A stretch of DNA of 64,000 bases from Bacteroidota bacterium (GTDB lineage: Bacteria; Bacteroidota; Bacteroidia; Sphingobacteriales; Sphingobacteriaceae), in assembly GCA_013286325.1 (NCBI GenBank), contig JABDFZ010000001.1, positions 37,429 to 101,428 on the forward strand, read 5' to 3'. The notes beneath the pieces are model-generated. The model was given only the letters and a program-made list of their open reading frames with translations, was not told the DNA's origin and made no database searches. Numbering within the stretch: the stretch's first letter is position 1; every line of letters starts with the position of its first letter. Both the position numbers and the translations under genes were made by a program. This document shows, piece by piece, positions 59,220 to 64,000 of this stretch.

Positions 59220-60054
59220 ATCGTTCAATGGTAGCCATAGGTAAGTCACGTCTGGACCATTCACTCCATGAGCCAACATATAGTTTTGGTTCGGGAATGC
59301 CTGCGTAGGCCATACCTAAAAGCGTATGGCAAGCCGTAACTCCAGATCCGCAATGAACAATCACTTCGTTATGGGCTACATTGCCGATAATATCGTTATA
59401 CATGCTCCGGAGTATTTCGGGTGGCAGATATTTGCCATCGCTGTCGAGGTTTAAAACGTAGGGCAGATTTGCAGCCCCAGGGATATGCCCGGCAATAAGA
59501 TCTATCGGTTCGGTTTGGCCGAGATAGCGCGGCGTTTCCCTAACATCAATTACTATTCTGCTTTCATCCTGTGCGGCTGCACCGGCTTCGTCAATATCAA
59601 CAGTTCCTTTATAATCTCCTGTTACGGGGTATGGCTTTACGGGAGTTGGTGTGTATATATCAGTACTTAATTTTACACCTTCTTTGTTAGCTGACTGCAA
59701 GCCTCCGTTTATTACCTGCACTTGTTTATGACCGATAGCCCTGATCATCCACCATAGCCTGGCAGCGCTGAATGCGCCTGATTTGTCATCATAAATAATA
59801 ACACGACTTTCTGGAGTGATGCCCCAATCGCCTAATAGTTTAGCAAAATCTTTTACAGGGGGCAAAGGGTGCCTGCCACCAATAGAAGCATCGGTAACTT
59901 TTGCTGCAAGATGTTTATCTAGATCGGCATAAATGGCATTTTTTAAATGCCCTGCAAGGTAACGCTGATAAGAATCCTGCCCGCCGCGGGCATCGATGAG
60001 GATAGTATTCGCGCCGACGAAAGCCGGACCGTTGATTTCAATTAGTGGCGACAT
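59215..60054 (-). CDS. sulfurtransferase (two rhodanese domains)
   Basis: LIDARGG, GRHPLPPVKDFAKLLGDWGI, VHCGSGVTACHTLLGMAYAGI active-site loop; start adjusted to MSPLIEINGP. Confidence 0.93.
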   Translation of the reverse strand: MSPLIEINGPAFVGANTILIDARGGQDSYQRYLAGHLKNAIYADLDKHLAAKVTDASIGGRHPLPPVKDFAKLLGDWGITPESRVIIYDDKSGAFSAARLWWMIRAIGHKQVQVINGGLQSANKEGVKLSTDIYTPTPVKPYPVTGDYKGTVDIDEAGAAAQDESRIVIDVRETPRYLGQTEPIDLIAGHIPGAANLPYVLNLDSDGKYLPPEILRSMYNDIIGNVAHNEVIVHCGSGVTACHTLLGMAYAGIPEPKLYVGSWSEWSRRDLPMATIERY

Positions 60055-60084
60055 AGCTGCTTCGATATTTAGTTTAGAAGAACC

Positions 60085-60168
60085 AAGATTCAAGAATCAA
60101 GAGCCAGAATTAAAGCAAAGTTGTTTCAGCTTCAGATCTTGATTCTTGGCTCCTGATTCTTGAATCTT
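60085..60168. repeat. intergenic inverted repeat, AAGATTCAAGAATCAAGAGCC word family
   Basis: aagattcaagaatcaagagcc (60085-60105) / ggctcctgattcttgaatctt (60148-60168), 20/21 paired. Confidence 0.88.
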
Positions 60169-60213
60169 CTTCAGATATCAAATATAGATACACCGCATTT
60201 AGTTTCGCAATTT

Positions 60214-60687
60214 TTACTGAACCATTTTATTAGCGCAGTACGAACTTGCAAAAGCTTCGGGTTTAGCCTTAAATACAAAGCCCATGCTTAAAATGTAGCC
60301 CATAGCTTCGTGCAAAGCCTGGTTCGATTTAAACATAGGGTTGGTGTTAATGTCGGCATGTACTTCCAGATCAACATCATACAGATCAAGCAGGTCGCAA
60401 AGTTTGTAAGCAATGTCGATTGATTTTTGCACTTCTGAAAGCATCCTTTCCTTAATGCTCATTTTTTGCGAGGTACGTTCCTGGTGGATAAACATAAATC
60501 CTCCTCTCTGCTCGCGTAAAAAAACAATTACGGTTGCAAAATCAGTCACATTACCTTTTACCTGCGAGTCGGTACCGATACATACTTTAAGTTTGTTGCC
60601 GAGCGCAGATTCCCTTTCAATGGCCTTCTCAACTTCTTCTAAAATGGGCGAATTGATAACCTCGCCGCTAAATTTTCTCCAGGTCAT
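60214..60687 (-). CDS. YkuK/DUF458 family ribonuclease H-like protein
   Basis: KVCIGTDSQVKGNVTDFATVIVFLREQRGGFMF...LEVHADINTNPMFKSN. Confidence 0.82.
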   Translation of the reverse strand: MTWRKFSGEVINSPILEEVEKAIERESALGNKLKVCIGTDSQVKGNVTDFATVIVFLREQRGGFMFIHQERTSQKMSIKERMLSEVQKSIDIAYKLCDLLDLYDVDLEVHADINTNPMFKSNQALHEAMGYILSMGFVFKAKPEAFASSYCANKMVQ

Positions 60688-60881
60688 AAATTTATTTTTA
60701 GGGTTAAATTTTAGCTGACCTTTTTACGGTCTATAAAAATAAGCGATAACGTTTCATATAAACGTGAATACAATGTGATTTATTTGTTAACATTTAATTG
60801 AATATTAACAAGTTAGCTTAATACATTAATATAAGGGTATTTCGTTTACAGAAATGGCAGTATGGGGATGCGAGAAGGATT

Positions 60882-60911
60882 ATAGTTTATAGTCAATGGA
60901 CCATGGTCAAA
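60882..60911. repeat. half copy of the CCATAG/CCATGG word family
   Basis: atagtttatagtcaatggaccatggtcaaa; no matching right arm seen. Confidence 0.55.
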
Positions 60912-61059
60912 AATTGGTAAAATAGAAATATAATTGGTTGAATAGCTGATAATAATCAATACTATTACAATCTTACCGTCACAAGGCCGTTACATTATGA
61001 ATGTTATAAAATTCACATTATTTCTGATACATTTATTGACAAATTAATAAACCATTAGC

Positions 61060-63108
61060 ATGAAATTAACCAAATACCTTTTATTTGCCATACCTGCGGT
61101 TATTGTTGCAGGATGTAAACAGTCACAAAAAGATTCATCGGCAGAGACGCCGAAACGCACTGTATTTTTTGACAAAGCCGGGATGGATACTACCGTTAAG
61201 CCCGGAGACAACTTTTTTTTATATGCCAGCGGTAACTGGATGAAGAAAACGCAGATCCCGCCATCGGAAACAGGCTGGGGCTCTTTTTATACCTTATTTG
61301 ATGACAATGAAAAAAATCTACATCGTATTTTGGAGGATGCCGCCAAACAGGATAACACCAAAGGTAGTATTGAGCAAAAAGTAGCCGACCTGTATACCAG
61401 CGGTATGGATACTACAGCCATTGAAAAATTAGGTTATGAGCCTGTTAAACCATTCCTTGAAAAAATTAATGCAGTTAAAAATTATAAAGACCTGCTTTAC
61501 CTTGCTGCTGATAGCTATAAAGACGGCGATGGCTATCTTTTAGGCTTTAGTATTGGTGCAGATGACAGGATCAGTACTAAAAACATAGCTCATTTTGACC
61601 AGGCCGGCTTAAACCTGCCAAACAGGGATTATTATTTTAATACGGATTCGGCAACTGTAAAAATAAGGGCTGAGTACTTAAAATATATTGCCAAACTATT
61701 CACGTTGACAGGTACCGATGCTGCAACAGCAAATAAAAAATCTGCTGCCATTTTACAACTGGAGACTGAAATTGCCAAATCGCACCTTACGCCTACTGAG
61801 CTGCGCGATCCGGTTAAAAACTATAACAAATTTGTAGTTGCCGATCTGCAAAAACAATTACCCGATATTGATTTAAAGGAAGTATTTGGCCATTTAGGAT
61901 TAAAAGCTGATACCGTTCTGGTTGGGCAGCCCCAATATTTTAAAGCGTTAGATAACCTGCTGAAAACACAGCCATTAGATGTCTGGAAAGATAAGCTGGC
62001 ATTTACTGCCCTTAATAATGCATCTACTTATTTGAGCAAAAGCTTCAGGGATGCTAATTTTGACTTTAACGGCCGGATACTGAATGGCCAGAAACAACCA
62101 AGGGACAGGTGGAAAACAATTACTGATAACGTTGATGGTGGCATTGGCGAATTATTAGGACAGCTTTATGTTCAGAAATATTTTACGCCTGAAGCCAAAA
62201 GCCGGATGCTTGCGTTAGTGAATAACCTGATAAGCGTTTATAAAGACCGCATTGAGAAACTTGACTGGATGAGCGCTGAAACAAAAAAGCATGCGCTGGA
62301 AAAATTAGCTGCTTTCACTAAGAAGATCGGGTATCCAGACAAATGGAAAAAGTATGATGACGTAGAGATAAGCAAGGATACTTATTTTGCAAACATGCAG
62401 TCAATTAGCAAGCATAATTATAATGAGGGGATAAAAAAAGTTGGCAAGCCCGTTGATAAAACCGAATGGGGAATGACACCGCCAACAGTAAATGCCTATT
62501 ATAATCCAAGCAATAATGAAATTGTATTCCCTGCAGGTATTTTGCAATTCCCATTCTTTGATAAGGACGCTGACGATGCCATTAATTACGGAGCTATTGG
62601 AGCTGTGATCGGTCATGAAATGACTCATGGTTTTGACGATCAGGGAAGGCAATATGATAAAGACGGCAACCTGAAAGATTGGTGGACAAAAACAGACGCT
62701 GATAAATTTAAAACCAAGGTACAGGTAATGATAAACCAGTATAACGGCTTTACAGTATTGAATAATCTACATGTTAACGGCAGCCTTACCCAGGGTGAAA
62801 ACCTTGCAGATATCGGCGGTGTTGCCATTGCTTACCAGGCGTTTAAAAACACAGAGGAAGGCAAGAGCGATAAAAAGATTGACGGCTTTACCCCCGATCA
62901 ACGGTTTTTCTTATCGTTTGCGCAGGTTTGGCGTGTTAAAACCCGCGACGAAACTATGCGTCTGCGTATCAGCAGTGACCCGCATTCTCCTGAAATGTAT
63001 AGAACCAATGGTCCGCTTTCAAATACTGAAGCATTTTATAAGGCATTTGACATAAAGCCAGGCGATAAAATGTACAGAGATGAAAAGGACAGGGTAAAGG
63101 TTTGGTAA
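61060..63108 (+). CDS. M13 (neprilysin/PepO-like) metallopeptidase lipoprotein
   Basis: IGHEMTHGFDDQGRQYDKDGN zinc motif, NAYYNPSNNEIVFPAGILQFPFF, lipobox IVAGCKQ. Confidence 0.96.
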   Translation: MKLTKYLLFAIPAVIVAGCKQSQKDSSAETPKRTVFFDKAGMDTTVKPGDNFFLYASGNWMKKTQIPPSETGWGSFYTLFDDNEKNLHRILEDAAKQDNTKGSIEQKVADLYTSGMDTTAIEKLGYEPVKPFLEKINAVKNYKDLLYLAADSYKDGDGYLLGFSIGADDRISTKNIAHFDQAGLNLPNRDYYFNTDSATVKIRAEYLKYIAKLFTLTGTDAATANKKSAAILQLETEIAKSHLTPTELRDPVKNYNKFVVADLQKQLPDIDLKEVFGHLGLKADTVLVGQPQYFKALDNLLKTQPLDVWKDKLAFTALNNASTYLSKSFRDANFDFNGRILNGQKQPRDRWKTITDNVDGGIGELLGQLYVQKYFTPEAKSRMLALVNNLISVYKDRIEKLDWMSAETKKHALEKLAAFTKKIGYPDKWKKYDDVEISKDTYFANMQSISKHNYNEGIKKVGKPVDKTEWGMTPPTVNAYYNPSNNEIVFPAGILQFPFFDKDADDAINYGAIGAVIGHEMTHGFDDQGRQYDKDGNLKDWWTKTDADKFKTKVQVMINQYNGFTVLNNLHVNGSLTQGENLADIGGVAIAYQAFKNTEEGKSDKKIDGFTPDQRFFLSFAQVWRVKTRDETMRLRISSDPHSPEMYRTNGPLSNTEAFYKAFDIKPGDKMYRDEKDRVKVW

Positions 63109-63135
63109 TTATTAATTAACAAAACAGGTATCGAT

Positions 63136-64000
63136 ATGAAATTAGTAAAATATATGTTGTTTGCACTACCGGCGGTTATAGCTACCGGATGCAGGCAGCA
63201 TCCGAAAGATGCGGCGGCGGACGTACCCCAACGCACCATTTTTTTTGATAAGCCGGGAATGGATACAACCGTTAAACCAGGCGAAAACTTCTTTTTATAT
63301 GCCAACGGTACCTGGTTAAAGAATACTAAGATCCCACCTTCGGAAACAGGGTGGGGTTCTTTTTATATTATGCATGAGGATATCCAAAGAAACCTGCACC
63401 ATATTTTGGAAGATATTTCGAAAACGGATAATCCTAAGGGAAGTAAGGAGCAAAAGGTAGCCGACTTTTATACCAGCGGTATGGATACGGTAACTATAGA
63501 TAAGCTTAATTACGACCCGGTAAAACCGTTATTCACAAAAATAAATGCCGTTAAAAATTATAAAGAACTGATAGATCTATCGGCCAGCAGCTTTAACGAC
63601 GGCGACGGGTTCCTATTCGGGTTTTATGCATCGCCTGATGACAAGAAAAGTTCGGTAAATGTGGCACACTTTGATCAAACAGGATTAGGATTGCCTACAA
63701 GGGATTATTATTTTAATACGGATTCGGCAACTGTAAAAATAAGGACTGCTTACGTGAAGTACATTGCCAAACTTTTTACGCTGACAGGCGCAGATGCAAA
63801 AACTGCGGACAAAAAAGCAGCCGACGTTTTAAAGCTGGAAACAGAAATAGCAAAATCGCATTTAAGCCCTATTGACCTGCGCGATCCGCAGAAGAACTAC
63901 AATAAATTTGCCGTAGGCGATTTTCAAAAACAAGTACCTGATATTGACCTAAAGGATGTGCTTAATCGCATGAATATTAAAACCGACACTATATTTGTTG
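63136..64000 (+). CDS. second M13 metallopeptidase, tandem paralog, 3' end beyond window
   Basis: MKLVKYMLFALPAVIATGCRQHPKDAAADVPQRTIFFDKPGMDTTVKPGENFFLYANGTW, closely parallel to the preceding gene. Confidence 0.93.
   Translation, partial: MKLVKYMLFALPAVIATGCRQHPKDAAADVPQRTIFFDKPGMDTTVKPGENFFLYANGTWLKNTKIPPSETGWGSFYIMHEDIQRNLHHILEDISKTDNPKGSKEQKVADFYTSGMDTVTIDKLNYDPVKPLFTKINAVKNYKELIDLSASSFNDGDGFLFGFYASPDDKKSSVNVAHFDQTGLGLPTRDYYFNTDSATVKIRTAYVKYIAKLFTLTGADAKTADKKAADVLKLETEIAKSHLSPIDLRDPQKNYNKFAVGDFQKQVPDIDLKDVLNRMNIKTDTIFV

Noticed and set aside
61141-61160. cagagacgccgaaacgc resembling the icmF palindrome
   Set aside because: Shares only gagacgc, no inverted arm; ordinary coding sequence of the M13 peptidase (AETPKRT).
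1-64000. CRISPR arrays, rRNA, tRNA, intact IS elements, prophage modules
   Set aside because: None recognisable by reading; no transposase, integrase or phage structural ORFs in the track. A tRNAscan/ISfinder run would be decisive.

Overview
The window looks like a chromosomal segment from a Bacteroidota bacterium, probably Sphingobacteriaceae (Mucilaginibacter/Pedobacter-like). This rests on T9SS sorting domains, TAnnTTTG-type promoter cores and the protein content. It is densely coding, with about 50 genes that are mostly housekeeping, metabolic or envelope. I saw no rRNA, tRNA, CRISPR array, prophage or intact transposon. Main loci: fused isobutyryl-CoA mutase (icmF), sucAB, a light/UV-stress-like cluster (cry-DASH, TetR, HAD, UbiB kinase, TIGR01777 SDR, class I photolyase), a VapBC-like pair, gamma-glutamyltransferase, two divergent T9SS-type surface proteins, a GH20 hexosaminidase, a two-component system next to an acyltransferase and a mirrored OMP-esterase-esterase-OMP module, and a tandem pair of M13 peptidases. 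The most interesting signals are non-coding or repeat-derived. (1) A perfect 11-bp-arm palindrome sits in frame inside icmF, and its peptide ETQSI occurs twice. (2) Several families of quasi-palindromic, word-repeating intergenic spacers fill many gene-gene gaps and touch start or stop codons. (3) A 52-bp perfect loopless palindrome lies between two T9SS genes. (4) A decayed copy of the photolyase 3' end lies beyond a phytanoyl-CoA dioxygenase gene. (5) A sharp base-composition break falls inside a sensor kinase gene. All identifications are by eye from sequence; no database searches were run.
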